From Oleispirillum sp963678075 (GTDB lineage: Bacteria; Pseudomonadota; Alphaproteobacteria; Rhodospirillales; Rhodospirillaceae), in contig CAXXPK010000005.1 in assembly GCA_963678075.2 (NCBI GenBank), positions 242,029-306,028 of the forward strand: a stretch of 64,000 nucleotides of DNA, given 5' to 3'. Positions 37,977-48,053 of the stretch are shown in pieces. The position numbers and the translations under genes are program-made. Under the pieces are notes generated by a model that was given only the letters and a program-made list of their open reading frames with translations, was not told the DNA's origin and did no database searches. The number at the start of each line of letters is the position of its first letter. The stretch's first letter is position 1.

Positions 37977-39461
37977 TTAACCTTGAGTCGAATCGCCTGC
38001 AACCGGCTTAATGCCATTAAGGCTGGATATGGATGCAGTTCCATTAACGCGTGTACTCGACTCTCCTCCGATCTGAAGCCGGATGTCCCGCTCCTGCATT
38101 ATACTCTCCAGAACCAGATTGCATCTCCCGCTGCCGGAATAACGGATGTCCGAAGCCGGATATTTTCCATTCCCTTTCGCAATACGCGCACCGGTTAACA
38201 CCAATGAGCAATCCGTGTCGCCACCTCTCATGGAAAACAACGGACCCTTAACCTCGGCCTTGTCAATCCAGGCACGGATGTTTGAGTTACCGGAAATCAG
38301 ATTAACCCTCTCAGAACCATGCACATTCATAATCTTCACATTGCACTCAGGCCAATTCGCTTTCTTTGTCTCGGGATGTACCGCCCGGTGATATTTGCCC
38401 GACTCCCAGGACGCCGAAAACCCGGTTCGTTTATCTCGCAGATAAAGATTGTTAAATGTCACATTCCTGATATTCGCCTGTTTCACACCATCACTCTGAT
38501 TATGGATGAATCTCAGTCCGTTTTTATCGGTCCATACCCCCTGCGTATGAACAGGAGCCTCAACAGAGACATACTCGTTTGTGCCCAGCTTCATCACAGT
38601 GCGATAGACATGCTTTCCATGCTTGACCGTATCACCATGCTGCAGGCGGATTCCCTTGTGCCAATCCACCCAGGCTCCAGTCAACAGTCGGGCAAAGTGC
38701 CCCGATGTCTTCGGCTTACGTATATCCGTGATATTCTCAATCAGGCCATCCTCAATATCGCCCTGTATCGGCTGACAGCTGGGATAGTCCTGCGCATTCA
38801 GAGCAATCGCATCGTCAAAGGTCTCACAAACCCCGTTACGAATAACAAAGTTCCGTCCGGTTCCGATATGTACGCCATCTTTATTTCCACGGATCTCAAA
38901 GGTATCGACCAGAAGGTTGTCGAATGCACATACCTGAATGCAGAACTGACCATGCCCCAGATCCAGACAGCGGAAACGGGTAATCTCGGCATTATTGACA
39001 CGCAGCAGCGAGAGATGACCGCGCATCCCGTAGGTCAGATCATCCTCAGATACAAACCTGTCCACTTTGTTAACGCTGATGTGCAGACCATCTATTGAGA
39101 TGTTTTTATTCCACTCCCGTTTCAACACTCCGCGGTTGATCAGCACATGCGTATAACTGCCGGTTTTCTGAAGAGTAACCCCCGCTCCGAAAATGAGACG
39201 TGTGTCATCATCGATATAAACCGTACCATCCAGCTGATAAACCCCGGGTTTTGAAACAACCACGGTTTTATTACCACCATCCAGCGCCTTCTGCAATGCC
39301 GCCCTGTTATCACCCGGTTTTGCAGACGGCAGGAAACCATACCCTGCAGCATCTTCAAAAGCACAAACCTGCGCCGATGGCGCTTTGCCTGTTGCCTGCG
39401 CAGAAACCGACATTGCATCACCAACTATCAAAATTAAACTTAATACAACAATTCTTTTCAT
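37977..39461 (-). CDS. Secreted right-handed beta-helix enzyme (pectate lyase / GH28-like)
   Basis: 494 residues. A signal peptide (RIVVLSLILIVGDAMSVSAQ) is followed by the pectate-lyase-superfamily start (GYGFLPSAKPGDNRAALQKA, GVYQLDGTVYIDDDTRLIFG). Helix coils follow (NISIDGLHISVN, LVDTFEIRGNKDGVHIGTGR, VIRNGVCETFDDAIALNAQD). The pattern NKDGVHI...DDAIALN resembles the paired acidic motifs of GH28 glycosidases, so a hydrolase is as likely as a lyase. It follows the BNR-repeat gene with 1 nt between stop and start, so the two are coupled. The target is probably the same extracellular glycan as its neighbours. Confidence 0.8.
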   Translation of the reverse strand: MKRIVVLSLILIVGDAMSVSAQATGKAPSAQVCAFEDAAGYGFLPSAKPGDNRAALQKALDGGNKTVVVSKPGVYQLDGTVYIDDDTRLIFGAGVTLQKTGSYTHVLINRGVLKREWNKNISIDGLHISVNKVDRFVSEDDLTYGMRGHLSLLRVNNAEITRFRCLDLGHGQFCIQVCAFDNLLVDTFEIRGNKDGVHIGTGRNFVIRNGVCETFDDAIALNAQDYPSCQPIQGDIEDGLIENITDIRKPKTSGHFARLLTGAWVDWHKGIRLQHGDTVKHGKHVYRTVMKLGTNEYVSVEAPVHTQGVWTDKNGLRFIHNQSDGVKQANIRNVTFNNLYLRDKRTGFSASWESGKYHRAVHPETKKANWPECNVKIMNVHGSERVNLISGNSNIRAWIDKAEVKGPLFSMRGGDTDCSLVLTGARIAKGNGKYPASDIRYSGSGRCNLVLESIMQERDIRLQIGGESSTRVNGTASISSLNGIKPVAGDSTQG

Positions 39462-39462
39462 A

Positions 39463-40354
39463 TTACTCTCCCGTTCTTTTTGTAACTACTCCTGTAAAGA
39501 CAGCATTACCGCCTGTTCCCACCCAGAGCCGATTTAGCTCAAAGGGATCCTGCACAATCCATTTAATCCGTTTGCAGGTCATCGTATCATTTGTAAGAGA
39601 ACTCCAGCTCTCTCCGCCATCCTCACTCATAATCACCCCGCCTCCAGTGGACTGATCATGATAGGGATGGTCATTCAAGCCCACAAACACCCGGTCGACA
39701 TTGCCGGCATCAATGGCAAGCGCTTCGCAGAAGCGGTTTGGATATACCGACTTCCAAACACCATCTTTTCCACAGAAGACACCACCGGAATAATAACTTT
39801 TACCGACCATTGAACCGCGTGCTGTCAGGTATATTCGGCCGCTCTTTACGGCAATCCCGCGAAGCCCCGGCAACCGCACAGCGGAGGTGTCGAGCTTCTT
39901 CCAAGTCCGGCACCCATCATCACTCCGATAAACCGCTCCCGGCTCTCCCTTGCGACACGATACTCCGACATAGAATTGATCAGGCCTGTCCATATCACGG
40001 GTAAAGCAGCTTACACGCTCAGCCGGCAGACCGGTATTACAGGCAGGACCATGTTACCCCACTGTCATCACTCCGGAAAATCCCCTGTCCCTCTGCAAGA
40101 TAAAAGAGTTGGTGCACTCCCTGTGAAACACCCCTGCCAGCCAGCAGACAGCGCGGACGCGCATCAGGCATGCCGCTCGATTCGCCTCCCAGGTAATTCC
40201 ATGTATTCCCGCCATCCCGGCTCTCACAAATGCCTCCGCGGTTACGACCCCACTCTCCGAAACCGGCCCAGACACGCTCGTTATCATCAGTCGCAAAAGC
40301 CACACTCATACAGGAATTATTCTGGTCTTTCGGCACACCCTCTATGCAGACCCT
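39463..40354 (-). pseudogene. BNR/Asp-box beta-propeller protein, C-terminal part (split by IS110)
   Basis: Second half of a sialidase-like propeller whose first half is at 42,130-43,444. Asp-box repeats are clear: ICESRDGGNTWNYLGG, IFRSDDSGVTWSCL, VYRSDDGCRTWKKLD and IMSEDGGESWSSL, each with the S-x-D-x-G-x-T/S-W form. The WAGFGEWGRNRGG element fits the VPS10/sortilin-like propellers common in this phylum. Apart from the insertion there is one frameshift near 40,030 (between GVTW and PAERVSCFTRDMDRPDQ). It ends directly before the beta-helix gene. Confidence 0.8.
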
Positions 40355-40489
40355 ATGGCTGAAGTTAGGTGGAGCCTCGGGCGTTTTAACGTTATAATAG
40401 AGGCGTGCCCTCGGCATTTCTCGAGGGCTGCTCCGGCAAGCCGGAGCCTATCCGTCATGAATTAGTAATCCAAACCATAGGAGCACGCC

Positions 40490-41612
40490 ATGATTAAATT
40501 ATACATAGGTATCGATTCACATAAAGCATCAAATTCAGTAGCTTTAGCTTTTGCCGGAAGTAATCCTCCGGGAATTCTTCGGAAAGCTTTCCGCCGACAT
40601 ACGTCGTTTTCAAGGTTCGCTTTATAAGATTCTTCGTAAATATAACCTTAGCAAGGAGGAAGTCAAGCTGTGTTATGAAGCCGGCCCGACAGGTTTTGTG
40701 CTGGCCCGTCGACTCATCAGTCTTGGCTATGATTGTATAGTTGCTGCACCCTCTCTGATCCCGGTTAAATCCGGCGATAAACTTAAAACAGACAAGCGTG
40801 ATGCAAAAAAACTTGCAAAAGAGCTCCGCTCTAATGATCTGACTGCTGTTCATATTCCTGATCCCGATGATGAGGTTATCCGTGATGTCTGCCGTGCCCG
40901 CACTGATGCAGTGGATGAACGCAAGCGTGCGCAGAAACAGCTTATGTCATTCCTGCTGCGCAACGGCTATCACTATACCGCATCATCGCATTGGACGGAT
41001 AAACACGTCACATACCTCAGAGATCTGGTTCTGCCCTCTCCTGCACAGAAACTCGTCAGAGAGGAGTATCTGCAGCGAATCGATTTCATGAATCAGCAGA
41101 TCGAACATATTGAGGATAATATGTTCGAGCTGCTTTCCTCCTGGAAACACCGCCCGTTCGTGGAGGCCCTGATGGGGTTTCGCGGATTCAGGCAGCTGGC
41201 TTCAATGATATTCATCAGTGAAATCGGCGACTTCTACCGCTTCGATCATCCTAAGCGTCTTATGGCCTACCTGGGACTTGTTCCCTCTGAGGCGTCATCA
41301 GGCAACAAACGCAGGCTCGGTCCGATCACGAAATGCGGCAACTCTCATGCCAGGTGGATTCTCGTCGAGTGCGCGGGTAGCTACAGCATGCCCGCGAAAA
41401 TCGGAAGGGAACTCTCGGCCCGTCAGGTGGGTCTCAGCCGGGAAGTCAAAGCCCTGAGTTGGAAAACACAGAACCGTCTGTGCAGGCGTTGGTATCGACT
41501 TACACAGCGTGGTGTTATCTACAACAAGGTACGGGTCAGTATCGCCCGCGAGTTATCATCCTACATCTGGGATCTTTCAAAAATCGTGTCTTCTGAACAA
41601 TCTGCGAGGTAA
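40490..41612 (+). pseudogene. IS110-family transposase (DEDD plus serine), one frameshift
   Basis: The start MIKLYIGIDSHKASNSVALA carries the first Asp of the RuvC-like DEDD domain and follows a CATAGGAGCACGCC ribosome binding site. One extra G near 40,570 (CCTCCGGGAATTC) shifts the frame; the correct continuation is EFFGKLSADIRRFQGSLYKI. The DEDD glutamate is in LCYEAGPTGFVL and the aspartates in DKRDAKKLAK. The C-terminal transposase_20 domain (ALMGFRGFRQLASMIFISEI, AYLGLVPSEASSG, GPITKCGNSHARWIL) contains the candidate catalytic serine in the SSG segment. About 370 residues after repair, the normal size. Possibly active if the indel is a sequencing error. Confidence 0.85.
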
Positions 41613-42117
41613 CTCGGATTCTTGCGGCAAACAACATGGCTTTTGATCCGCCTACCGTCGTTGGGTGTCCGAATGAAGCCGAAGGAAGGCATCGAAAAGG
41701 AGCCTCACCGCCCGCAGGTCTGGGAAGGTCATTGGCTTTAACTTAAGGGGCTCTGCCCCTACAGCTTACCCCGCCCTGCCGGGGGCCTCTTTTTTTGAAA
41801 AAACCGAGAGAAAAAACTTTTATAAATTATCGTGCCGGAGGGTGTTCTTATGAAGCAGCAGAGGCCGGTCCTTGTTCACGTTGTGAGTTACGTTGATACT
41901 GTTCATCTACAGCATCAGCCAGCACTCGATTTCCAGACTAAGGGTTAAAGGCCGCGGTGACAAAGGAAAATGTGGTACCCAGTCCACGCATCTGAGCATA
42001 CACTGCATGCGGATAAAACGCTCACCCTGAAATACGTTTCTGACACCCTCCGGTATCGATTTTCATCCTGTTATTAGCAGAAAAAAACAGGACATAATTT
42101 TTTTAGCCTATTGACAA
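41613..42117 (+). ncRNA. 3' non-coding region of the IS110 element, candidate bridge RNA
   Basis: 505 nt with no gene, inside the element. IS110-family transposases are guided by a bridge RNA read from the element's non-coding end, and in the IS1111 group that is the 3' side. Seen here: a stem AGGGGC-TCT-GCCCCT (41746-41760), a GC stem with T run (41769-41797), and a long AT-rich tail ending ATTGACAAAAC before the inverted repeat. That an RNA is made is inferred from family knowledge; loops matching target and donor were not resolved. Confidence 0.35.
41769..41797 (+). terminator. Terminator-like hairpin in the IS110 element
   Basis: CCCCG-CCCTGC-CGGGG followed within 5 nt by TTTTTTT. Confidence 0.65.
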
Positions 42118-42121
42118 AACT

Positions 42122-43444
42122 TCAGCCATATGAACGTTCAAATGAGGCCCCGCCATCCTGCGAAATCAACAATCCGATATCATAAAACCCGAAAAACACC
42201 CTGTCCTTCACACGCGGATGCGGCACCACAGTATGCAGACATGTCACCTCAAGACCGGTCCCGCTGATCAGCCCATCCTCACGCTCACCTGTATAGCGCT
42301 GCACCCAGCTTTTTCCACCATCCTCAGTGCGGTAGATGTATCCAGAGGTTCCGAAGCAGAGAGTGTCAGGGTTTGTCCGCGAGATAGTCAGACATCTCAC
42401 ACTCGGTCCCCACATCGTAATCCATGCCCGCTTTGCATTGCCGTTCTCACCGAAAGCGAATACCTTTTCCCAGTTCAAACCGCCGTCAACACTCTTATAA
42501 AGGGAGGCATCCCACCAGGTGGCACCACCTGTATAGGCAATATCAGGATTCTTCGGATGTACCACCAGCCGGTCGGTCCAGCAGCAAAGCATATCACTTG
42601 TGCCGGGCTTGCCTGTGCGCTGACGGAGTCCGTTCACCCGCGCCTTCCAGCTCCTGCCTCCATCATCAGAGCGATAAACTCCCGCCTGCCAAGGCTTCTC
42701 CCCCGCCTTGCCCTTCAGCGAAACATACACAACCTCCGGATGCGATGGCGACTGCGCCAGCCGCCTAGTACGAAGATGTCCAGGCAACCCATCACTGGAA
42801 ACCTTCCATGTTGCTCCCCCATCTTCACTGGAAAAGACCCCCCTGTCTGTTGCAATCAGCATTCGGCTGGAATCAGAGACATTCAATGAAAGATCAAAAA
42901 TATTCAGGTCCTCATCCAGCTGCCCCTTTTGCACAATCTGTTTCCAGGACTCACCACCATCCTCAGATTTATAGATGGATCCCTTACCGCCCTTTTCAGA
43001 ACGAGGCTGACCGATTGCCGCATAAACAGTTTCCGGATTGTGCCGATCAATAACAATTTTACTCACCGTAGCGGAATAGGAATATTTTGAAATCTCTGGG
43101 AACCCCTTGCGTTTCCAGCTCCAGCTCCGCCCCCCATCAACACTTTTATAAACGCCGCTCTTTGCACCCACATACAGGATTTCCGGATTAACAGGATGCT
43201 CCGCCAGACACTCAACAAAATAGTCTTCAAAACCTCGATTATGTATTTTGTAAGAACGACCGGCATCATCTGAACGATAGAAACCACCCACATCACACCC
43301 TACATAAAACCTCTCAGCATCATGCTGACTCAGCAGCATCGATTGAATCCAACCACCCCCACCCGGACCGATATTCCGCCACTCAACCCCATGCAACGCC
43401 GTCACCAGCATCCAAACAAAAACCATACTCAGAAATCTTCTCAT
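42122..43444 (-). pseudogene. BNR/Asp-box beta-propeller protein, N-terminal part (split by IS110)
   Basis: Begins with a signal peptide (MRRFLSMVFVWMLVTALHG) and WRNIGPGGGGWIQSML, then at least six Asp-box repeats: FYRSDDAGRSYKI, VYKSVDGGRSWSW, IYKSEDGGESWKQI, VFSSEDGGATWKV, VYRSDDGGRSWKA, LYKSVDGGLNWEK, IYRTEDGGKSWVQ. The coding text ends at ERSYG where the IS110 inverted repeat starts, and the stop codon read there (42,122-42,124) belongs to the element. The ATG at 43,444 is preferred over one 13 codons upstream because it gives a normal signal peptide. First gene of the glycan operon. Confidence 0.85.
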
Positions 43445-43903
43445 AGTATTGCATATAGTATGATAGCTCTTCCTTACTTGCAAGGAAGATAGAAGTCGGA
43501 ATCAGGCGTCAGGCGTCAGGCGTCAGGCGTCAGGCGTCAGGCGTCAGGCGTCAGGCGTCAGGGAATCGTAAATTGTAAGTCGTAAGCTGTAAAGGGTGAT
43601 TTTGCGTGCATGCCACGCCGTCTTGTCGCGAAACGCGTAGACGATTCCACCCCGTCCACCAAGTCCACAACGTCCACCCTCCGGAAGGGGCGACGGCCTC
43701 GGCGCCCTAACGCAGCAAAGACCCAGAACGCACCATATTTTTCTGCCTGTCTCATTTTTCTGCCTTTACCAGCGTAGCAATGACCCGTAGACATATTCAT
43801 TTTTCTGCCTTTACCACCCGTAGCAACCCACAAAAAACCGGCAGCTGAAAGAAACTCTCTCAAGCTGCCGGTGGTTATCAGGAAAAATTATTTTCAAGAG
43901 GCT
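43445..43903. other. Intergenic region with several repeat types
   Basis: 459 nt without a gene. It holds the heptamer array at 43,503, a 7-periodic GTAA tract, a copy of the dispersed block GGCGACGGCCTCGGCGCCC (about 43,690) and two copies of CATTTTTCTGCCTTTACCA (about 43,754 and 43,798) beside GCGTAGCAATGACCCGTAGA. Confidence 0.6.
43503..43593. repeat. Heptanucleotide array (CAGGCGT)8 followed by a 7-periodic GTAA tract
   Basis: Eight identical CAGGCGT units plus a partial one (43503-43562), then TCGTAAA TTGTAAG TCGTAAG CTGTAAA, four more 7-nt units with a changed word. It is downstream of neither gene's 3' end: it lies between the BNR gene's start and the pta gene's end. Confidence 0.9.
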
Positions 43904-44914
43904 CTACCCCTGCAGGGCGGTAATAACAATCGTACCGAAGATATCCTCCGCACTGCATCCGCGGGAGAGATCATTCACCGGTCGGGCCAGCCCCTGAATC
44001 ACAGGACCAAGCGCATCGGCACCAGCCAGACGCTGTACCAGCTTATAACCGATATTGGCCGCCTGAAGATCAGGGAATACCAGCACATTGGCATCACCCT
44101 TGATTGTGCCTTCCTTATTCTTGGATGCACCCACCGACGGAACAATCGCGGCATCAGCCTGCATCTCGCCATCCACAACCGCATCAACCCCCGCCTCTTC
44201 AAAAGCGGTCTTCGCCATTGCGGCCGCAGAGCTTACCTTGTCCACCAACTCATGCTTAGCACTGCCCTTAGTCGAAAAACTCAGGAAAGCCACCTTCGGA
44301 GTCTTGCCGATCAGCTTCTTATAAGACTCCGCTGTCGCCCGTGCAATATCCACCAGCTGCTCAGCGGTCGGATTCGGGTTTACAGCACAGTCAGAGAAGA
44401 TCAGTGTTGAATCACCGGAAGCCGTCGGCTCCTTTAAATCCATAATAAAGCAGGATGAGGCCAGCTTAATCCCCGGAGCTGTGCCCACACAGTGAAATGC
44501 GCTGCGCAGCATATCGCCTGTGGAAGAGATTGATCCAGCCACAAGCCCCTGCGCCATATCACACTTGACCATCATGCCGCCAAAATAAAGGCGCTGTGTC
44601 TTGAGAGTCTCAAGAGCCTGCTCCTGTGTCATGCCCTTGGCCTTACGGCGCTCATACAAAGCCTCAGAGAGCTGCGGCATCAGATCGGAACTTGTATAAT
44701 CAATCACCTCAACACCGGCAGATGCCAGTGTCACACCAGCCTTCTCCTCGGACGCGCTGATCTCATCAGGAGTTCCAAGAACAACCGGTTTTGCCACGCC
44801 CGCTTCTGCAGCTTTCACCGCAGCCGCAATTACACGCGGATCCTGCCCCTCAGGCAGAACAATTGTGCTGCCCTTCTCCTTCGCCATCGGAATCATTACA
44901 TCTAAAACAGCCAT
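43904..44914 (-). CDS. pta: Phosphate acetyltransferase
   Basis: Converts acetyl-CoA and phosphate to acetyl phosphate. 336 residues, a short single-domain Pta. Motifs: GSTIVLPEGQDPRVIAAAVK, GGMMVKCDMAQGLVAGSIS, SCFIMDLKEPTASGDSTLIF, SDCAVNPNPTAEQLVDIA, VAFLSFSTKGSAKHELVDKV, LVFPDLQAANIGYKLVQRLA. The ATG at 44,914 gives the family start MAVLDVMIPMAKEKG and lies 4 nt after the ackA stop, so the two form an acetate-producing operon. Confidence 0.95.
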   Translation of the reverse strand: MAVLDVMIPMAKEKGSTIVLPEGQDPRVIAAAVKAAEAGVAKPVVLGTPDEISASEEKAGVTLASAGVEVIDYTSSDLMPQLSEALYERRKAKGMTQEQALETLKTQRLYFGGMMVKCDMAQGLVAGSISSTGDMLRSAFHCVGTAPGIKLASSCFIMDLKEPTASGDSTLIFSDCAVNPNPTAEQLVDIARATAESYKKLIGKTPKVAFLSFSTKGSAKHELVDKVSSAAAMAKTAFEEAGVDAVVDGEMQADAAIVPSVGASKNKEGTIKGDANVLVFPDLQAANIGYKLVQRLAGADALGPVIQGLARPVNDLSRGCSAEDIFGTIVITALQG

Positions 44915-44918
44915 TGGA

Positions 44919-46172
44919 TCAACCCTCCGCCTTCTTCTCTTTTGCGGCAAGAGCAGTGTCTACCAGCAATTTATATGACTCACGGGCGATCATCAGCTCT
45001 TCATTGGTAGGAATAACAATTGCAGGTGTTTTGGAATCCTCGGTTGATACAACCTCCTGCACTCCCATGCAACCCTCGTTCTTCTTAACATCAAGCTTAC
45101 ATCCAATGGCCGCCAGGCGTCCGATCACTGCCATACGGGCCGGAGCGCTGTTCTCTCCGATACCTCCGGTGAAGATGATTGCATCGGCTCCCCCCAGCAG
45201 GGTGTAGTAACCGCCGATATAAAGGGCGGCCCGGTGACCGAACATCTCGATTGCATTGGCTGCAGCAGCTTTACCCTGCTCGGCAGCGTGCACTGTATCG
45301 CGCATATCACCACTGCCGATGCCGTTAACGCCCTTCAGCCCGCTTTCCTTATTAAGATCATTCTCAATCGTGTCCAGGTCAAGACCCTTGCTGTTCAGGA
45401 AGAAAATCAATGCTGGATCAATATCCCCGCAGCGTGTTCCCATAATCAGACCCGGCAAAGGAGTAAGTCCCATGGTTGTGTCAAGAACCTGGCCCTTTCT
45501 GATTGCGGCAATAGATCCGCCATTGCCCATATGACAGGTAATCAGGTTGATCTCCTCAAGCGGCTTTTTCAGATATTCGGCAGCGGCCTGGGCAACAAAT
45601 TTATGGGAGGTGCCGTGGAAACCATACTTACGCACACCGTAATCTTCATAATACTTCATGGGAACAGCATACATATAGGCCTGCTTCGGCATGCTCTGAT
45701 GAAATGCTGTATCAAACACCGCAATGTTGGGAACTCCCGGGAAAACGGTTTCACAGGCAATCACACCATCCAGATTGGCAGGATTGTGCAGGGGAGCAAG
45801 ATCGGTGCACTTGCTGATGCTGGCCTTGACATCCTCGGTAATCAGGACAGAACTCTTGAATTCTTCACCACCATGAACAACACGATGTCCGATTGCCTGC
45901 ACCTGCTTCAGGCTCTTGATGACCCCACGATCTTTATGAACCAGCATCTTACAGGCCATTGCAAGTGCTTTACCGTGGTTCTCAGCAGCAATCAGCTGCT
46001 CGGTCTTTTTCTCTCCTTCTCTCGAATATATAAGGTTGGCCTCCGGTGTACCGATCCGTTCAACCATTCCTTTAGCCAGCATTGTCTCGTTCAACATACT
46101 GAAAATCATAAATTTCAGCGAAGAGCTGCCCGAGTTAATCACCAAAACTTTATCGTATTTTTTATAAGGCAT
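44919..46172 (-). CDS. ackA: Acetate kinase
   Basis: Makes ATP from acetyl phosphate; with pta it gives substrate-level ATP in fermentation. 417 residues. Motifs: VLVINSGSSSLKFMIF, GHRVVHGGEEF, FDTAFHQSMPKQAYMY, YGFHGTSHKFVAQAA, CHMGNGGSIAAIRKGQVLDT, TRCGDIDPALIFFL, IIFTGGIGENSAPAR. Divergent from glmM across 194 AT-rich nt that must hold both promoters. Confidence 0.97.
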   Translation of the reverse strand: MPYKKYDKVLVINSGSSSLKFMIFSMLNETMLAKGMVERIGTPEANLIYSREGEKKTEQLIAAENHGKALAMACKMLVHKDRGVIKSLKQVQAIGHRVVHGGEEFKSSVLITEDVKASISKCTDLAPLHNPANLDGVIACETVFPGVPNIAVFDTAFHQSMPKQAYMYAVPMKYYEDYGVRKYGFHGTSHKFVAQAAAEYLKKPLEEINLITCHMGNGGSIAAIRKGQVLDTTMGLTPLPGLIMGTRCGDIDPALIFFLNSKGLDLDTIENDLNKESGLKGVNGIGSGDMRDTVHAAEQGKAAAANAIEMFGHRAALYIGGYYTLLGGADAIIFTGGIGENSAPARMAVIGRLAAIGCKLDVKKNEGCMGVQEVVSTEDSKTPAIVIPTNEELMIARESYKLLVDTALAAKEKKAEG

Positions 46173-46366
46173 AATATTTCTTTCACTTCAACGCCGTCCG
46201 CCAACAAAATCTTAAACAAATGCTTATTTGCAGTTATCAGACAACATGTTAAAATAGTTAATAATTTTTAAGAACACAGCAGGTGCAGTGCGCGAAAAAA
46301 CGTGTATATTCTGCTCCTGTTTGGCTTTGTAATCAAGCTCAAAAGAGATTTTTTTTAGGAGAACAG

Positions 46367-47716
46367 ATGACAAAACTTTTTGGAACAGACGGAATACGCG
46401 GTCAGGCCAATACCTACCCCGTTAATGCAGACCTGGCGCTGAAGCTGGGAAAAGCTCTCGGCGCTCAGCTCAAAGCAAGCGGCTACGGCAGCGCCCGTGC
46501 CGTGATAGGCAAAGATACCCGCCTCTCCGGTTATATGCTGGAAACCGCCCTTACCAGTGGTCTGGTATCCGCAGGCGTCGATGTCTTTCTGGTAGGTCCT
46601 GTGCCCACACCCGCTGTTGCGCATCTTACAAAATCACTGGCCGCCGATGTCGGCATTATGCTCACCGCCTCGCACAACCCTTTTGATGACAATGGCATCA
46701 AACTCTTCAACCCCGATGGATACAAGCTGGAAGACGCCGAAGAGGATGATTTGACTAAACTGATGCTGGAGAGCGAACTGAAGACCGATCATATCCGTAG
46801 CGACCAGCTGGGACGCGCCTACCGGTTGAACGACGCCCGCGGCCGCTACATTGAGTTTGCCAAAAGCACAATCAACAACGAAAAACTCAGCGATTTCAAA
46901 GTGGTGCTCGACTGCGCCAATGGTGCCGCCTACGACCTCGGGCCCTGGATCTTCCGCGAGCTGGGCGCCCAGGTCATTAAAACCGGTATATCTCCGGACG
47001 GACTCAACATCAACTCCAACTGCGGCGCTATGCACCCCGAAGTTGTGGCCCAGCTGGTAAAAGATACCAAAGCCGACATCGGCATAGCCCTCGACGGCGA
47101 TGCCGACCGCGTAATTTTCGCCGATGAAAACGGATCCGTTGTCGACGGCGACCACATTCTGGCTGCCTGCGCCATCGCCTTCAAAGAACGCGGCGAACTT
47201 GCCAACAACACCGTTGTGGTAACCAGCATGAGCAACCTCGGCCTGCATGATGCCATGAAAGCCCACGACATCAATGTGGATATCACCGACGTCGGAGACC
47301 GCTATGTCATAGACTCCATGCGCAAAAACGGATTCTCCCTTGGCGGCGAAAAATCCGGGCACCTGATCTTCCATGACCACGCCACAACAGGCGACGGCAT
47401 CATCAGCGCCCTCCAGGTCCTGCAGATGATGAAGAAAGAAGGCAAAACCCTCTCCGAACTGGCAAACTGCATGGAGGAGTATCCCCAGAAACTGGTCAGC
47501 CTTAAAGTTAAAGAGAAGAAACCTGTAGACGATGTGCCGGTCCTTCACGATGCCATCCATAACTGTGAAGCCGAGCTGAAAGGCCGCGGACGCGTTATCG
47601 TGCGCTACTCCGGCACAGAACCCAAAATCCGCCTCCTTGTCGAAGCCAATGAGCTGGAACTGGTCGATTCATGGATAGGAAAACTCTCCGCCGCCGTAAC
47701 CGAAGGACTGGGATAA
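46367..47716 (+). CDS. glmM: Phosphoglucosamine mutase
   Basis: Makes glucosamine-1-phosphate for UDP-GlcNAc and so for peptidoglycan. 449 residues from MTKLFGTDGIRGQANTYPVN. The phosphoserine site is TASHNPFDDNGIK, the metal loop ALDGDADRVIFAD, and the sugar loop GGEKSGHLIF; the phosphate loop is RYSGTEPKIRLLVEA. The ATG follows TTAGGAGAACAG. An earlier in-frame ATG at 46,283 is not supported. A hexapeptide-repeat gene of likely related function follows on the same strand. Confidence 0.96.
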   Translation: MTKLFGTDGIRGQANTYPVNADLALKLGKALGAQLKASGYGSARAVIGKDTRLSGYMLETALTSGLVSAGVDVFLVGPVPTPAVAHLTKSLAADVGIMLTASHNPFDDNGIKLFNPDGYKLEDAEEDDLTKLMLESELKTDHIRSDQLGRAYRLNDARGRYIEFAKSTINNEKLSDFKVVLDCANGAAYDLGPWIFRELGAQVIKTGISPDGLNINSNCGAMHPEVVAQLVKDTKADIGIALDGDADRVIFADENGSVVDGDHILAACAIAFKERGELANNTVVVTSMSNLGLHDAMKAHDINVDITDVGDRYVIDSMRKNGFSLGGEKSGHLIFHDHATTGDGIISALQVLQMMKKEGKTLSELANCMEEYPQKLVSLKVKEKKPVDDVPVLHDAIHNCEAELKGRGRVIVRYSGTEPKIRLLVEANELELVDSWIGKLSAAVTEGLG

Positions 47717-47782
47717 GTAGTGCGCGAGTTGACGAGAAAGCGTTAGTTGTAAACCGTGAATTGTAAATGGTGTCTAAAGAGT

Positions 47783-47810
47783 TGATGATTGATAATTGAT
47801 AAGTTGATAG
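47783..47810. repeat. Degenerate heptamer array TGATGAT-type
   Basis: TGATGAT TGATAAT TGATAAG TTGATAG: four units, exact 7-nt period, each differing. Confidence 0.85.
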
Positions 47811-47951
47811 GGAAGCCCTTATCCAAGCCAACACGGGAGGGGCGACGGCCTCGGCGCCCGTGCAAAGCAAAGACAGGAGGACAGTCGCTACGCGGCTGAC
47901 CATCAACACAGACCCCACAACAACCAGCAGGCTGAAGCCTGAACTACAAAC

Positions 47952-47981
47952 ACATCCTACATTCCACGTTCCACATTCCAC
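47952..47981. repeat. Degenerate heptamer array ACATTCC-type
   Basis: ACATCCT ACATTCC ACGTTCC ACATTCC AC: four units, exact 7-nt period. The complement is of the form ATGTGGA. Confidence 0.85.
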
Positions 47982-48053
47982 AAAGCGAAGCTATCCCGCA
48001 TCACTCTAAACTTCTGCATTTAGTTGTATAAGACCATATAAGGAATCACCACC

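Larger units (their letters stand above)
40355..42129 (+). mobile_element. IS110-family element (IS1111-like), about 1.78 kb
   Basis: Bounded by a perfect 12-bp inverted repeat, ATGGCTGAAGTT (40355-40366) and AACTTCAGCCAT (42118-42129), at the points where the BNR gene text stops and resumes. It carries one IS110-type transposase, a short left end with two hairpins (CCCTCG/CGAGGG at 40408-40427; CTCCGGC AA GCCGGAG at 40431-40446), and about 500 nt of non-coding DNA after the gene. Removing the element joins the BNR halves in frame as ERSYG-VCIEGVPKDQ. IS1111 members have subterminal repeats of this type and often 3' guide-RNA regions. Confidence 0.75.
47717..48053. other. Intergenic region with 7-periodic tracts
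   Basis: 337 nt without a gene. It contains GTAA-type units (about 47,741-47,773), the array at 47,783, one copy of the block GGCGACGGCCTCGGCGCCC (about 47,838), and the ACATTCC array near 47,952. The last part is the leader of the hexapeptide gene. Confidence 0.6.
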
